Assembly (NCBI RefSeq): GCF_018882205.1 | Contig: NZ_JACVOU010000004.1 | Coordinates: 124,001-188,000, forward strand | Reading direction: 5' to 3' | Origin: Polynucleobacter bastaniensis | Lineage (GTDB): Bacteria > Pseudomonadota > Gammaproteobacteria > Burkholderiales > Burkholderiaceae | Length of the DNA stretch: 64,000 bases | Shown: piece by piece, positions 41,777 through 51,334 of the stretch | Numbering within the stretch: position 1 is the first letter of the stretch | Layout of the letters: each line of letters begins with the position of its first letter | Made by a program: the position numbers and the translations under genes | The notes under the pieces: generated by a model | The model's input: the letters and a program-made list of their open reading frames with translations, nothing else | Database searches by the model: none | Told to the model about the DNA's origin: nothing

Positions 41777-44700
41777 GTGACTTTATCGATAACTTCTAAC
41801 GGAGTTAATTTGTGGGATAGCAGTCACGTCTCTAAGCGCAGTACGCTGGAGATTAGGCAGCTAACAACCGACCAGGCTGCGTTAATCAGTCCGTCTCAGA
41901 TCGCCCCTTTTAAGGCGATTCAAATCCACGCTTTTGAGAGCGAGGATTTGAACGCCTTAACGCCAGAGACCTTTGCGGCAATCGACCCTTTTTCAATTAT
42001 TGGTATGACTACTAGTCAACTGACGGGTCTATCAACTGCAAATGCAGCGGCTTTTACCGCCACCCAAATTTCGAAATTAAACTCCGCCCAAATTGGTAAG
42101 TTATCAGCAGACGATATTAATGCATTAACTCCGGCCGCAATGGCAGCCATTACCAAAACTGCCGCCAGAGGATTTACCACCACGCAATTGGCTGGTTTAT
42201 TGGCTACTAATGCTACTGCAATGACAAGTTCGCAAGTGGCTCAGCTGAACGCAGCTCAAATTGGATCCTTATCCACCGCCGCTTTAAATGGGTTAACGAC
42301 AACGGCAATCGCTGCCATTTCTACGACTGCCATTCGCGGTTTAACGACCACGCAAATGGCTGCCTTATCGACGACCAATGCTGGTGCCTTAACTAGTGCT
42401 CAAGTGGCCCAGTTGAACGCTGATCAAATTGGCGCCTTAGCCCCTGCCGCTTTAAATGCATTTAGTCCCACTGATTTTGCGGCAATTCAAACTAAAGCGA
42501 TGGCAGGCATTACTGGTACACAAGCCGCTGGAATCTCTGCCGCTAATACGGCAGCCCTGTCTTATCGACAAATTAATGCCATGACCAGTGGTGGTATTAA
42601 TGGCTTCACAGCACTAGCCTTTGCTGGTATCGATGCAAACGCAGTTCAAGGTTTTAATGCCACTCATCTCACTAGTTTAGTGACAACGAATGCTACTGCC
42701 CTAACAAGCTCCCAAGCCGCTAAATTAAACTCCACGCAAGTGAGTAAATTGTCTGTCGATGCTATTAATGCAATGAGTACAAACGCGATTGCGAGTATTC
42801 CGACAGGGGCAATCAAAGGCTTTACTGCTGCGCAATTGACGGGCTTATTAGCAACTAATGCTGGAGCATTAACGAGTGACCAGTTGGCTCAGCTTAATGC
42901 TGTACAAATTGGAGCTTTATCGACGGCAGCCTTAAATGGACTTACCCCAGCAGCAATGTCAGCGATTTCCACAACCGCTATCCGCGGCTTAAGTACGACC
43001 CAACTAACCGCCTTATCAACTACCAATGCCGCTGCCTTAACAGGACCTCAAGTGGCTCAGCTCAGTTCAGCCCAAGTAGCAGCCTTGGTCAATGTAAATT
43101 CTATGGGGGATGATGCCATTGCGGCCATCTCTTTATCTGCTATAGCTGGTATGAGTTCTACTCAAGCAACGAGTATGTCTGCCGCGAATGCATCCTCATT
43201 GTCTGCTCGACAAATCAATGCCTTTACTACCACCAATCTGAATGCCTTAAGTACCACCGCTTTTGCGGCCATTGAGCCGAGCGCAATTCAAGGGTTAAAT
43301 ACTGCGCAAATGACGGCTCTATCGACCGCCAATGCTAGGGTTCTGACTGCGAACCAAGTAGCCCAGCTTAATTCGACTCAAATTGGCGCGCTCAACAATG
43401 ACGCTTTAAACGTGTTGAGTACTGCGGCGATGGCAGCGATCACGCCAACGGCTATTCGTGGATTTACTACTACCCAGTTGGCTGCTTTATCTGATACCAA
43501 TGCTGGCGCCTTGGTCAGCGCTCAAGTAGCGCAGATTAACTCCACTCAAATCGCTGCTTTCACTCCTACGGGAATAAATTCCTTCAGTACAAACGCAATA
43601 GCAGCCATTACCCCAAGTGCTATAGCCCGCCTAACTACAGCACAGGCAACCGGATTATCTGACGCTAAGGTTGCTGCGCTTTCTTATCAGCAAATCAATG
43701 CGATGAGCAGCGCAGGTGTGAATGCCTTAACAACTACTGCCTTTGCTTCAATAGATCCCAATGCAATCCAAGGTTTAAATACTAGCCAACTTACGAATTT
43801 AACAACTGCTAAAGCCACAGTTTTCACTGCGGATCAAGTAGCAAAATTGAGCTATGTGCAAATTAGTAAATTGCCTTTTGCTGATCTGAATGTGATGAGC
43901 ACCAATGCGATTGCTAGCATTCCAGCAGGAGCAATTAGGGGGTTGAGTAGTGCGCAATTAGCTGGTTTATCTACTACTAATGCAGCGGCTTTAACCGCAG
44001 ACCAGGTGAGTCAATTCAATTACAGCCAAATTGGCGCTTTGCCTTATGCCACTTTAAATAGCCTAACTACTGGAGCAACAGGCGCAATGGCGGCAATTAC
44101 TCCCAGCGCAATCACAGGCTTAACTACGGATCAAGCTGGTAACTTATCTGCTGGCAATGCAGGGGCCTTGGTCGGTACTCAAGTGTCTCAACTCAACTCA
44201 ACCCAAATTGGCGCCTTCTCCACCACCGCATTAAATGGACTGACTCCCAATGCAATGGCAGCGATTTCAACCTCAGCTATTTCGGGTTTAACGACTGGGC
44301 AATTGGGAGTTCTATCTTCTGCCAATGCAGCAGCATTGACTCCTGAGCAAGCTGCTACCCTGAACTCTACTCAAGTTGGTGGCCTATCGACTACTGCCTT
44401 AAATGCCTTGAGCCCAACAGCGCTGCCAGCGATTTCAACCTCAGGTATTACAGGTTTAACGACTGCGCAACTCAATGCGCTTTCTACTACCATTACCTCC
44501 GAGTTAACTAATCGGCAGGTTGGCTATCTGACTGCAAGTCAAATTGCCGAATTAACGAATTTAAATTCACTAAGTCCTGATGCTATGGCAGGAATTTCAA
44601 CATCAGCTATTTCGGGTTTAACTAGTACGCAGCTAGGTGGACTCACTACTCACTCCGCTGAGAACCTCACAGATGGTCAAGTTGCTCAGCTAAGCTCAAC

Positions 44701-45394
44701 TCAAATTGGTCAGCTTAATAACGCTGCTTTAAATACATTAATCCAAGAATCGGGGACAGCGATTACAGCAGCAGCAATGCAGGGCGTAACGGATACGCAG
44801 GCTCCGTATTTAGATACTCTTAGTACCGGTGCAATGTCCTCAAGTCAAGTTGCCCAGTTAACCACAACCGCCTTAAATCTGCTGACTACAGCAGCAATGG
44901 CAGCAATTACACCAACAGCTATTTCGGGTTTAACGACTACGCAACTAGGAGCCCTCTCTGCTACCAATGCAGGCGCACTGACTGCTGAGCAGGTTGCCAA
45001 GTTTAGTTCCACTCAAGTTGGCGGCTTATCCACTACAGCATTAAATGGCCTTACTCCAGAAGCAATGGCTGCGATTGCGACAACGGCTATTTCGGGTTTA
45101 ACGACTACGCAACTAGGAGCCCTGTCTACTGCAAATGCAGGAGCGCTCAATAGAGAGCAGATTGCCATGCTCAGCGCAGCGCAGCTGACCAGTCTTTCAA
45201 GTGCAGACGTTAATACATTCACCAACGAAGAGTTTGCTGCGATTACAACTAATGCAATGGCGGGAATGACTCTCAGCCAAGTGAATGGGCTAGGTTCGAC
45301 AAGAGCAAAAATGTTGTCTGCTTACCAAATAGCGGCGTTAACCGATGTGTCAACCGATTTCGTGAAAACTCGATTTACTACCTTGTACGCCTAA
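41777..45394 (+). CDS. Giant octapeptide-repeat solenoid protein (1205 residues)
   Basis: Unknown function. From about residue 55 to the C-terminus the protein is an almost unbroken run of more than 100 eight-residue units of the form [LIFM]-[ST]-x-x-x-[LIVA]-x-[AG], for example LTTTQMAA, LSTTNAGA, LTSAQVAQ, LNADQIGA, LSTAALNG, LTPAAMAA, ISTTAIRG. Seven octads form a 56-residue super-repeat, seen in DNA as a 168-bp period (for example 44921 to 45089). No signal peptide, no cysteine, almost no charge. Each octad probably begins with a Ser/Thr helix cap, so a helical solenoid is likely. GTG start; FliA-like box just upstream. Confidence 0.85.
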   Translation: MTLSITSNGVNLWDSSHVSKRSTLEIRQLTTDQAALISPSQIAPFKAIQIHAFESEDLNALTPETFAAIDPFSIIGMTTSQLTGLSTANAAAFTATQISKLNSAQIGKLSADDINALTPAAMAAITKTAARGFTTTQLAGLLATNATAMTSSQVAQLNAAQIGSLSTAALNGLTTTAIAAISTTAIRGLTTTQMAALSTTNAGALTSAQVAQLNADQIGALAPAALNAFSPTDFAAIQTKAMAGITGTQAAGISAANTAALSYRQINAMTSGGINGFTALAFAGIDANAVQGFNATHLTSLVTTNATALTSSQAAKLNSTQVSKLSVDAINAMSTNAIASIPTGAIKGFTAAQLTGLLATNAGALTSDQLAQLNAVQIGALSTAALNGLTPAAMSAISTTAIRGLSTTQLTALSTTNAAALTGPQVAQLSSAQVAALVNVNSMGDDAIAAISLSAIAGMSSTQATSMSAANASSLSARQINAFTTTNLNALSTTAFAAIEPSAIQGLNTAQMTALSTANARVLTANQVAQLNSTQIGALNNDALNVLSTAAMAAITPTAIRGFTTTQLAALSDTNAGALVSAQVAQINSTQIAAFTPTGINSFSTNAIAAITPSAIARLTTAQATGLSDAKVAALSYQQINAMSSAGVNALTTTAFASIDPNAIQGLNTSQLTNLTTAKATVFTADQVAKLSYVQISKLPFADLNVMSTNAIASIPAGAIRGLSSAQLAGLSTTNAAALTADQVSQFNYSQIGALPYATLNSLTTGATGAMAAITPSAITGLTTDQAGNLSAGNAGALVGTQVSQLNSTQIGAFSTTALNGLTPNAMAAISTSAISGLTTGQLGVLSSANAAALTPEQAATLNSTQVGGLSTTALNALSPTALPAISTSGITGLTTAQLNALSTTITSELTNRQVGYLTASQIAELTNLNSLSPDAMAGISTSAISGLTSTQLGGLTTHSAENLTDGQVAQLSSTQIGQLNNAALNTLIQESGTAITAAAMQGVTDTQAPYLDTLSTGAMSSSQVAQLTTTALNLLTTAAMAAITPTAISGLTTTQLGALSATNAGALTAEQVAKFSSTQVGGLSTTALNGLTPEAMAAIATTAISGLTTTQLGALSTANAGALNREQIAMLSAAQLTSLSSADVNTFTNEEFAAITTNAMAGMTLSQVNGLGSTRAKMLSAYQIAALTDVSTDFVKTRFTTLYA

Positions 45395-45449
45395 AAACTA
45401 TTTTGAGCTGAATAAGCTGTCTGCTTAGAAAATTTATCAGTACAGTTTT

Positions 45450-45469
45450 ATTGCAAAAAAATTTGCAAT
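45450..45469. terminator. Possible bidirectional terminator between convergent genes
   Basis: ATTGCAAA-AAAA-TTTGCAAT is a perfect 8-bp inverted repeat between the convergent octapeptide-repeat and M23 peptidase genes. It is AT-rich and short, so weak as a terminator. Confidence 0.3.
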
Positions 45470-45472
45470 TAA

Positions 45473-46408
45473 TTACCAGTATTTTGAGGGTGGGGCGTAG
45501 ACCAAAATCTTGGCTGGATTAAGGTAAGTGCTATTTTGGTGAATCTCATAGTGAAGATGCGGGCCAGTTGATCTACCGGTAGAGCCCGATTGTGCAATCA
45601 CTTGACCACGCTTGACGACTTGCCCCGCTTTGACCAAGAGTTTGCTGTTGTGAGCATACTTAGAAATAAAGCCTTCGTTATGGGCAATTTCAATAAAGTT
45701 ACCGTACGCTGGATCGAAAGCTGACTTAATCACCGTGCCATCACCTGACGCTACGATAGGGGTGCCCGTTGGAGTAATAAAGTCAATACCAGAATGCTGT
45801 GCCAATTGTTGAGTAATGGGATCTATGCGGACACCAAAGTTGCTGGTCATACCCAGCCTAGCATCAATTGGTGGCCCAATCGGCAGGGCTCTGAGCCAGT
45901 TATATTGCTTTTGCCATTCAGGTTCTAGCTTAGTGGCAATGTCGAGAATTTCATTGGACTTGTTGGCCAGATCCTCAAGATTATCGACCAATGCTTTGGT
46001 GGGATCTAGCTGAAAATTAACTGGTTTTAGAGGGCCACCAAGGTGCGCAGGGTCTAAGAGTTTGTCCTTAATAGTGCTCGGGGTAGAGATGGCAAGATAG
46101 CGGTCTTTACTGGCCTTGAGTTCATTAAAGGTAGCGCTAGCCTCCTTAAGACGCTCTTGGTAAGAGGCCAGCTCTCGACGATACATGCCATCTAGTCTTG
46201 AGCGCTCTTCGGGTGTCACTACCCCAGTTACTTCTTTAGCCAGCTCGGGGTTTACTTCAAATGCAATCGTGATGCCGGTATAAAAAATCAAAATCCCAAA
46301 GGCGCAAAACGCGCAGCTGACAATAGCCACTAAGCGTAAAACACTCTTTTTGGTGATATTGATTTGTTTGATCGAGCCAGTCGATCCCGAAACCCAAAAT
46401 AGTTGCAT
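45473..46408 (-). CDS. M23-family cell-wall endopeptidase
   Basis: A 311-residue protein with one membrane helix at about 26-52, a periplasmic coiled coil (about 70-170) and a C-terminal LytM/M23 domain (about 190-305). The zinc-site motifs are HSGIDF (HxxxD) and HLHYEIH (HxH). M23 peptidases of this layout cut peptidoglycan cross-links and frequently pair with bactofilins (LmdC/Csd-type), and three bactofilins follow about 1 kb away, so a role in cell shape is likely. Confidence 0.9.
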   Translation of the reverse strand: MQLFWVSGSTGSIKQINITKKSVLRLVAIVSCAFCAFGILIFYTGITIAFEVNPELAKEVTGVVTPEERSRLDGMYRRELASYQERLKEASATFNELKASKDRYLAISTPSTIKDKLLDPAHLGGPLKPVNFQLDPTKALVDNLEDLANKSNEILDIATKLEPEWQKQYNWLRALPIGPPIDARLGMTSNFGVRIDPITQQLAQHSGIDFITPTGTPIVASGDGTVIKSAFDPAYGNFIEIAHNEGFISKYAHNSKLLVKAGQVVKRGQVIAQSGSTGRSTGPHLHYEIHQNSTYLNPAKILVYAPPSKYW

Positions 46409-46445
46409 TGATATTCTATAAGTACTTGATTTTTTTAAATAAAAT

Positions 46446-46476
46446 TTGGTAGCTAAGCTGCAAGGTACCCTATAAT
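46446..46476 (+). promoter_or_regulatory. Sigma-70-type promoter of the 46519 gene
   Basis: A perfect -10 (TATAAT, 46471-46476) with a weak -35 candidate TTGGTA (46446-46451, 19-bp spacer) lies 42 bp before the ATG. Confidence 0.5.
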
Positions 46477-46518
46477 ACCAACAAGTTTACTTTTCAGCGA
46501 CCCTGTCATTCGCTCCCT

Positions 46519-46869
46519 ATGAATTTATTACGTCCCACTTTTAAAATACTGTTAGTCGGCCTCATTCTGCAGGGCAATCCAATAGCTCAAGGGGCGATCA
46601 TTGGCCAAATGCCAGCCCACGGCGACATTTTGTACATTACCGCCGAGCCTTGTACCTCTGAAACAGGCAGGATTGAACCCAATTGGTTCTTTTCCTACAG
46701 CGTCAGTGCCACAGGTAGCGTGAGCCGCAGTTGCTATGTGAGATATAACGATCAAATCTGGATTCGGGGGCCATTTGGAGCGGAAACTACTTATCCAATG
46801 AGTTACTTCTCCAAACCTGCTAGCGCGGCTGAAAACAAGCCAGACGCCGCTCCAGAAGTGAAGCCGTAA
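46519..46869 (+). CDS. Unknown small exported protein
   Basis: A 116-residue protein with a signal peptide (TFKILLVGLILQGNPIAQGA), two cysteines in the mature part (C43 and C72, probably disulfide-bonded) and a short Ala/Pro/Glu tail. No family recognised. It is divergent from the M23 peptidase and converges on the surface-adhesin-like gene. Confidence 0.65.
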   Translation: MNLLRPTFKILLVGLILQGNPIAQGAIIGQMPAHGDILYITAEPCTSETGRIEPNWFFSYSVSATGSVSRSCYVRYNDQIWIRGPFGAETTYPMSYFSKPASAAENKPDAAPEVKP

Positions 46870-46889
46870 TTAGTCATTAGTTCCAGCGC

Positions 46890-47336
46890 CTACTTGCCGC
46901 TCGGGTCCTTGCTGGACTGACCTGGTTTACAAAAAAACTGAAATAAGACATCACTCATCGTCTCTGGAATGACGCGTTCCCAGGGCGAGTTCGGGGTATT
47001 TTCAGCACCCAAACTGGTGCCAGAGCCCTCCGGACCCGCGTAATAACCGATATAAAACTGCTTATAGCTCTCGTAGCCAGTTCGGCAAAAGTAGGATAAA
47101 TCCTGAATGACAGAAAGGGTGGGCTCTCCATTGGGGCCGGATAGAGCCTGAGAATAGCTAGTTAAAAGCCAAGTGCTCACTTGCTCTGATTGGGTTTCCC
47201 TGACAGTTTTACTGTCATCGTAGTAATAGTTGTTTCCCAGAGCATCAGAGGAGATAAAGCTCCACCCAGCATGGCTGGCATTAAGTGGGTTTAGTAAAAA
47301 AGCCGTTAAGGCCATAAGCGTCAATTTTTTTGTCAT
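46890..47336 (-). CDS. Exported protein resembling surface-adhesin protein E
   Basis: From ATG 47336 the protein has a standard signal peptide (MTKKLTLMALTAFLLNPLNA). The mature part has the layout of the surface-adhesin E family: WSFISSDALGNNYYYDDSKT, then QVSTWLLTSYSQ, then SYFCRTGYESYKQFYIGYY and a late Cys that would pair with the first. An in-frame ATG at 47381 would add 15 residues without improving the signal. Role in the envelope unknown. Confidence 0.65.
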   Translation of the reverse strand: MTKKLTLMALTAFLLNPLNASHAGWSFISSDALGNNYYYDDSKTVRETQSEQVSTWLLTSYSQALSGPNGEPTLSVIQDLSYFCRTGYESYKQFYIGYYAGPEGSGTSLGAENTPNSPWERVIPETMSDVLFQFFCKPGQSSKDPSGK

Positions 47337-47477
47337 AAAAAGAGTGTAAATTTTAGAGCGTGAAATATTTAAATTGTTCATATATAGTGCGTTTAAGCCC
47401 TAGAAGGGTGTTTCAACTGATAAAATCACTGTAATTAATGTCAATAATAGAAGTACTGCGCCCAAGGAGTGTTAAGC

Positions 47478-47816
47478 ATGGCTGAAGCAAATCAACAAGG
47501 TTGCCTATTTGTAGGTGAAGGTGTGGTTCTCAAAGGGAATTTTGAAGTTCCTGATATTGCCTCCATTTCAGGAGTCGTTGAAGGTGAGATTACTGCAAAA
47601 CAAGTCATCATAGAGGCAACAGGTGTCGTGCGTGGCAAATTATCTGGTGAGTCTGTAGATATTCGTGGTGAAGTCAATGAGTATATTTCTTCAACCCGCA
47701 GTTTGATTATTCGGTCTACTGGCAAGGTTAGTGGTTCTATTAATTATTCTGAAATTGAGATTGAAAAAGGTGGCCATTTGCATGGTGAATTACATAATCT
47801 CAATCCCCATTCCTAA
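47478..47816 (+). CDS. Bactofilin (first of three)
   Basis: A 112-residue protein of the bactofilin family, which polymerise without nucleotide into beta-helical filaments on the membrane. The whole chain shows the right-handed beta-helix pattern with Gly-rich turns (ISGVVEGEITAKQVIIEATG; VVRGKLSGESVDIRGEV; GKVSGSINYSEIEIEKGGHL). ATG 47478 has an AAGGAG site at 47464-47469; the in-frame GTG at 47469 lies within that site. Confidence 0.93.
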   Translation: MAEANQQGCLFVGEGVVLKGNFEVPDIASISGVVEGEITAKQVIIEATGVVRGKLSGESVDIRGEVNEYISSTRSLIIRSTGKVSGSINYSEIEIEKGGHLHGELHNLNPHS

Positions 47817-47840
47817 TTTTCTTAAGCAGAACATACGACG

Positions 47841-48308
47841 ATGTCTATCTTTTCAAAAAATTCCAATTCACAAAACAACCCAGAGCAAGATATGCAAGAG
47901 CAGCCTGATAACTTTTCTCAGTCAAATGTGCCTGAAGAAGTTGACTTTGAACCAGCCGAACAAAATTTTCGAAGTGAAGCACCAGTTCGCTCTTCCATCA
48001 ACAGTAAACCGTCGATTCTGAGCGAGGGCTTTGTCTTTGAAGGTACGATAGTTTCTGATGGGGTATTGAACATTTCAGGGACTGTGCGCGGAACAGTTAC
48101 TGCTAAATCTGTGTTGATTGATTCCACTGGCCAAGTTGATGGTGAGCTTAATACCGAAAACTTGGTGATTAAGGGCAACCTGAAGGGAGACGTCAACTGC
48201 GATGACTTAAATGTTGGCCCTCTCGCCCATGTGAGTGGAAATATCAATTACAAATATATTCATATTCAACGTGGTGGCAAGATTAGCGGCAAATTTAATA
48301 AAAACTAA
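47841..48308 (+). CDS. Bactofilin (second of three)
   Basis: A 155-residue bactofilin. An acidic, Gln/Ser-rich disordered N-terminus (about 1-55) precedes the beta-helix (VFEGTIVSDGVLNISGTVRG; VLIDSTGQVDGELNTENLVI; LAHVSGNINYKYIHIQRGGK). It follows the first bactofilin after 24 bp and precedes the third by 18 bp, so the three probably form mixed filaments. Confidence 0.93.
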   Translation: MSIFSKNSNSQNNPEQDMQEQPDNFSQSNVPEEVDFEPAEQNFRSEAPVRSSINSKPSILSEGFVFEGTIVSDGVLNISGTVRGTVTAKSVLIDSTGQVDGELNTENLVIKGNLKGDVNCDDLNVGPLAHVSGNINYKYIHIQRGGKISGKFNKN

Positions 48309-48326
48309 CCTGCAACTAAGCTTGCT

Positions 48327-48722
48327 TTGAAACAAAATACCGTAATACGCTTACTTGATCCGTCTAAAGAAACCTTCGGCTCAATTATCGGATCCGATTT
48401 AGAAATCACTGGTAGCTTATTAGCAACAAAGTCCCTCAGAATCGATGGCACGGTGGTTGGTGATATTAAAACCAAAGCAGGCGCAGACGTTTGTATTGCG
48501 CTTGGTAAAACTGGTTTAGTGCAGGGTAATATTTCTGGGGTACGAGTGTTGGTTGCTGGTCGAGTAGAAGGTAATGTGCTGGCAACTGAAAGAGTGGAAT
48601 TGCATAGTGGCGCAGATGTCCATGGAGATATTATTTACGCACAAATTGGCATCGAACAGGGTGCACGTTTGAGTGGACTACTTTCCAAAATTATCAACGA
48701 TGATGATCTTGATGACAAATAG
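48327..48722 (+). CDS. Bactofilin (third of three)
   Basis: A 131-residue bactofilin, TTG start. The core begins [20 protein letters not shown] and continues with [13 protein letters not shown] and [20 protein letters not shown]. The short N-terminal tail resembles membrane-targeting tails of other bactofilins only loosely. Followed after 35 bp by the ParA-like gene. Confidence 0.93.
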   Translation: MKQNTVIRLLDPSKETFGSIIGSDLEITGSLLATKSLRIDGTVVGDIKTKAGADVCIALGKTGLVQGNISGVRVLVAGRVEGNVLATERVELHSGADVHGDIIYAQIGIEQGARLSGLLSKIINDDDLDDK

Positions 48723-48757
48723 AAACCAGGCATTATTGGCAGAAAAGAGTAATTAAT

Positions 48758-49660
48758 ATGTATACCAACGGCACAATCAAAATTCTAGTGACCAACCAAA
48801 AGGGTGGTGTTGGTAAGAGCACGATTGCCGTAAACCTAGCAGCTTATCTTGCGATACAAGAAAACATCAAAGTATCCTTGATTGACATGGATCCTCAGGC
48901 ATCTTCTTCTCGCTGGGCTAAGAAAGCACCGGATATCGGTGTCCAAGTCCATTGCCTTGACGTTAATTATGAAAGTAGTGGGGCGGCTCTTCTCAGTGCT
49001 CGCTCGGGTGTTCGTAAGTATTCATCTGGAGTTGAGGTTTGTATTTGTGATCTCACTTGGACGCCGGCTATGTCCGAACAATTTATCTTAGATTTTGATA
49101 TGGTTTTAGTGCCCAGTTCGAACTCTAAATTTGAAATGGCAAGTACTGAAATTTTCATTCTGAAATATGCGCAACAGTGCATGTCTCGTCTGGCAGTCAA
49201 CAAGCAGTTTATTTTGGTGGTTCCTAGTAAAGTGGAAGAGGGCTACTCTTCCCACGCAACATTTACCAACTTAGACTTTCTTATGAACTGCCACATTACT
49301 CCACCTGTCTATCGAACACCAGCAATTGACAGTTATGTGTATGAGGATTTTTTATGTGTCTGTCCCGATCAAAAAATTGCAGAGAATTTTTCTATTTTTG
49401 GGAAATATATTTCTAAAAAAATCGTTGAACGGAACATTGTTAGAAAATCAATTTCGATTAGTGGCAATTCTTTAAATCGTGCGATCGTGAAAAAAGTGAG
49501 CGTCCTAGATGATTATCGTGAAAGAGCACGTGGCCTCAATTTTTACGGTGGCATTGCAAACACCTTACCTGTGCCGGAGCTAAAAAATGAAGGCTCAACA
49601 GAACAGCGCTTGAAAAAGGGAGGCTTGGTACCCTCTTTCTTGAGAAGGGGTGACAATTAA
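48758..49660 (+). CDS. ParA/MinD-family ATPase associated with bactofilins
   Basis: A 300-residue P-loop ATPase with the deviant Walker A motif [16 protein letters not shown] (residues about 13-28), switch [12 protein letters not shown] and a Walker B-like strand [12 protein letters not shown]. ParA-like proteins position chromosomes, chemoreceptors, plasmids or other cargo. There is no parB, parS or replication gene nearby, so chromosome partition is unlikely; the operon with three bactofilins suggests positioning of the bactofilin scaffold or of the flagellar pole. The C-terminal 70 residues are basic and variable. Confidence 0.88.
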   Translation: MYTNGTIKILVTNQKGGVGKSTIAVNLAAYLAIQENIKVSLIDMDPQASSSRWAKKAPDIGVQVHCLDVNYESSGAALLSARSGVRKYSSGVEVCICDLTWTPAMSEQFILDFDMVLVPSSNSKFEMASTEIFILKYAQQCMSRLAVNKQFILVVPSKVEEGYSSHATFTNLDFLMNCHITPPVYRTPAIDSYVYEDFLCVCPDQKIAENFSIFGKYISKKIVERNIVRKSISISGNSLNRAIVKKVSVLDDYRERARGLNFYGGIANTLPVPELKNEGSTEQRLKKGGLVPSFLRRGDN

Positions 49661-49663
49661 CTC

Positions 49664-50011
49664 ATGACAAGCATGAAAGATCCGTACAGAAACGACGTAT
49701 TTGAAGATGAGCATGGACATCGAGTTGCCGTGAAGCGACTCTATACTCCAAATGAGTTAGGCGTAAGCTATGTTGAGTATAAGAATTATGATGACTCCGC
49801 TTTGCGTTTTATGCCCAAAGAGCAGTTTATGGAAGTCTTCCACTGGGTTGATAACTTTGGCACAACCGATACTTTTGTAAGACTGGAAGAGGTTGTAGAG
49901 GCTCCAAAAGAGGCCGCTAAAGATAAAGAGCCAGATCCTTCTGCCAGCCCAAAAGAAGAATCTGACCAACAGCAAGCAGCGGATACCACTCCTCCTAAAC
50001 GTATATCCTAG
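49664..50011 (+). CDS. Unknown protein co-transcribed with the ParA-like gene
   Basis: A 115-residue soluble protein, four bases after the ATPase stop. The first 75 residues look folded (VAVKRLYTPNELGVSYVEYK, FMPKEQFMEVFHWVDNFG); the last 40 are Glu/Pro/Lys-rich and disordered. No known family recognised. Tight spacing suggests a partner of the ParA-like ATPase, possibly its adaptor. Confidence 0.7.
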   Translation: MTSMKDPYRNDVFEDEHGHRVAVKRLYTPNELGVSYVEYKNYDDSALRFMPKEQFMEVFHWVDNFGTTDTFVRLEEVVEAPKEAAKDKEPDPSASPKEESDQQQAADTTPPKRIS

Positions 50012-50152
50012 CTCACCGTTAGATCTCTCGGTATGGAAATAATGGCACTGGTTTGATCATGCGGCGAGGCGCCAAATAGATTAATTGGTAGCAACATATT
50101 TGGAGTTCTTGAGTTCAATATGTACTCTCTCTACATTTATTAAGGAATTTAA

Positions 50153-51334
50153 GTGCCCGACAATCCGATTTATTCTCGCTACTTGCAAATTGCATTGAAG
50201 GTGATTGCAGTTTTGTGCGGTCTTACTTTGTTGTTTGCTGCAGTCCAAAGTCAAGTTATTGGACTGAATAGTGAGGGATTGCAGCAATTTATTCTGAGTC
50301 AAATACAAAATCCAGTGCAATTCAAATTACTGGTAGGTCTAGCTTTTTTAGTTGCGGGGATTTTTTTTCCGATGCCGCAAAAAAGTGGTGCGAGATACTC
50401 TGGCCCCAAAGACTTGCAACTGGATACCTATAAGTTGTATTTGGTTACTAAATACAATCTAGAGAGAAATGCGGTTTTAAATCAATTGGTATGCCGCAAT
50501 ACAGTCTTTGCAAGTTTGGAGGAGGCTTTATCTTATGCACATTCGCTAGAGTGTCCATCACAGCATCCTAGTCATAAAGCTCCTTCCCTGGATTCCTTGA
50601 AGGATAGTTTCTCTGAAGTCGCTGCTGAATCAGCAAAAGTCGCTCACACCCAATCACCCGGGAATGCTTCACGCAGAGTTGGGCAAGAATCTAGAAATTC
50701 ATTACCTATCAGTATGATCATCGGCTCCATGCTGTATTTAATTGTTCTGGGGGGTATGTTTTACGCACTTTCTCAAAATATAGTTGGCCCTGAGATTGTC
50801 GAGGCTCCTAAAGCCATAGAAATTCAGAGCCCTGCAGAGGTTAATTCTAGTAATCCAAACGCTAGTACAGAACCATCTGCTAGTGATGCAGCTCCTGCTG
50901 ACCTTAATGTTCAAACTGTAGCGATCAATGAGCGCTGGCTGGGGGTATGGGTGGCAGAAGGCAGCGGTCAAAAGCTGTTGATTACTCCTACCACAATAAA
51001 GTATGGTAACGATGAGTTTGTGTGGCTTGGAGCTCGCCCCAAGGGCGTTGTAAAGTGCTGCCCAGCCTTTTACGAGGGGTCGACCAACAAGGCTGAATTA
51101 TTGGCAAGAATGCAGGCTCAGCAAGCATTACTTGAAACCCCTGCAATCGATACCTTCCTGAATAAAGCATTGGTGAATAACCTTGGCCAAGGTAATTTTA
51201 AAAAGATTGTATTGGCCGATCCATTCCTGCGAAAATATTTCTTTATCTACGATCAAAATTATGTCTATCGTATTAGTAGAGACGTAGGTGATAAGTCAGC
51301 ATTCATCTTTGAGCAATTTAAGAGGCAAGAGTGA
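50153..51334 (+). CDS. Unknown membrane protein with three predicted helices
   Basis: A 393-residue protein starting at GTG after an AAGGA site. Membrane segments lie near 9-30, 57-75 and 187-208 (SMIIGSMLYLIVLGGMFYAL). The segment before the third helix is Ser/His-rich; after it comes a Pro/Ala/Ser linker and a ~130-residue soluble domain beginning INERWLGVWVAEGSGQKLLI with a CC pair (VVKCCPAFY). No family recognised. Its stop overlaps the next gene's start. Confidence 0.72.
   Translation: MPDNPIYSRYLQIALKVIAVLCGLTLLFAAVQSQVIGLNSEGLQQFILSQIQNPVQFKLLVGLAFLVAGIFFPMPQKSGARYSGPKDLQLDTYKLYLVTKYNLERNAVLNQLVCRNTVFASLEEALSYAHSLECPSQHPSHKAPSLDSLKDSFSEVAAESAKVAHTQSPGNASRRVGQESRNSLPISMIIGSMLYLIVLGGMFYALSQNIVGPEIVEAPKAIEIQSPAEVNSSNPNASTEPSASDAAPADLNVQTVAINERWLGVWVAEGSGQKLLITPTTIKYGNDEFVWLGARPKGVVKCCPAFYEGSTNKAELLARMQAQQALLETPAIDTFLNKALVNNLGQGNFKKIVLADPFLRKYFFIYDQNYVYRISRDVGDKSAFIFEQFKRQE

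Noticed and set aside
32796..45394. Accessory region as a prophage or integrative element
   Set aside because: No integrase, att repeats, tRNA or phage structural genes are visible; FliA-like boxes and a FliG-C paralogue tie it to the flagellar locus.
48758..49660. Chromosome or plasmid partition locus (ParA) implying an origin
   Set aside because: No parB, parS, dnaA boxes or replication gene nearby; the context is bactofilins.
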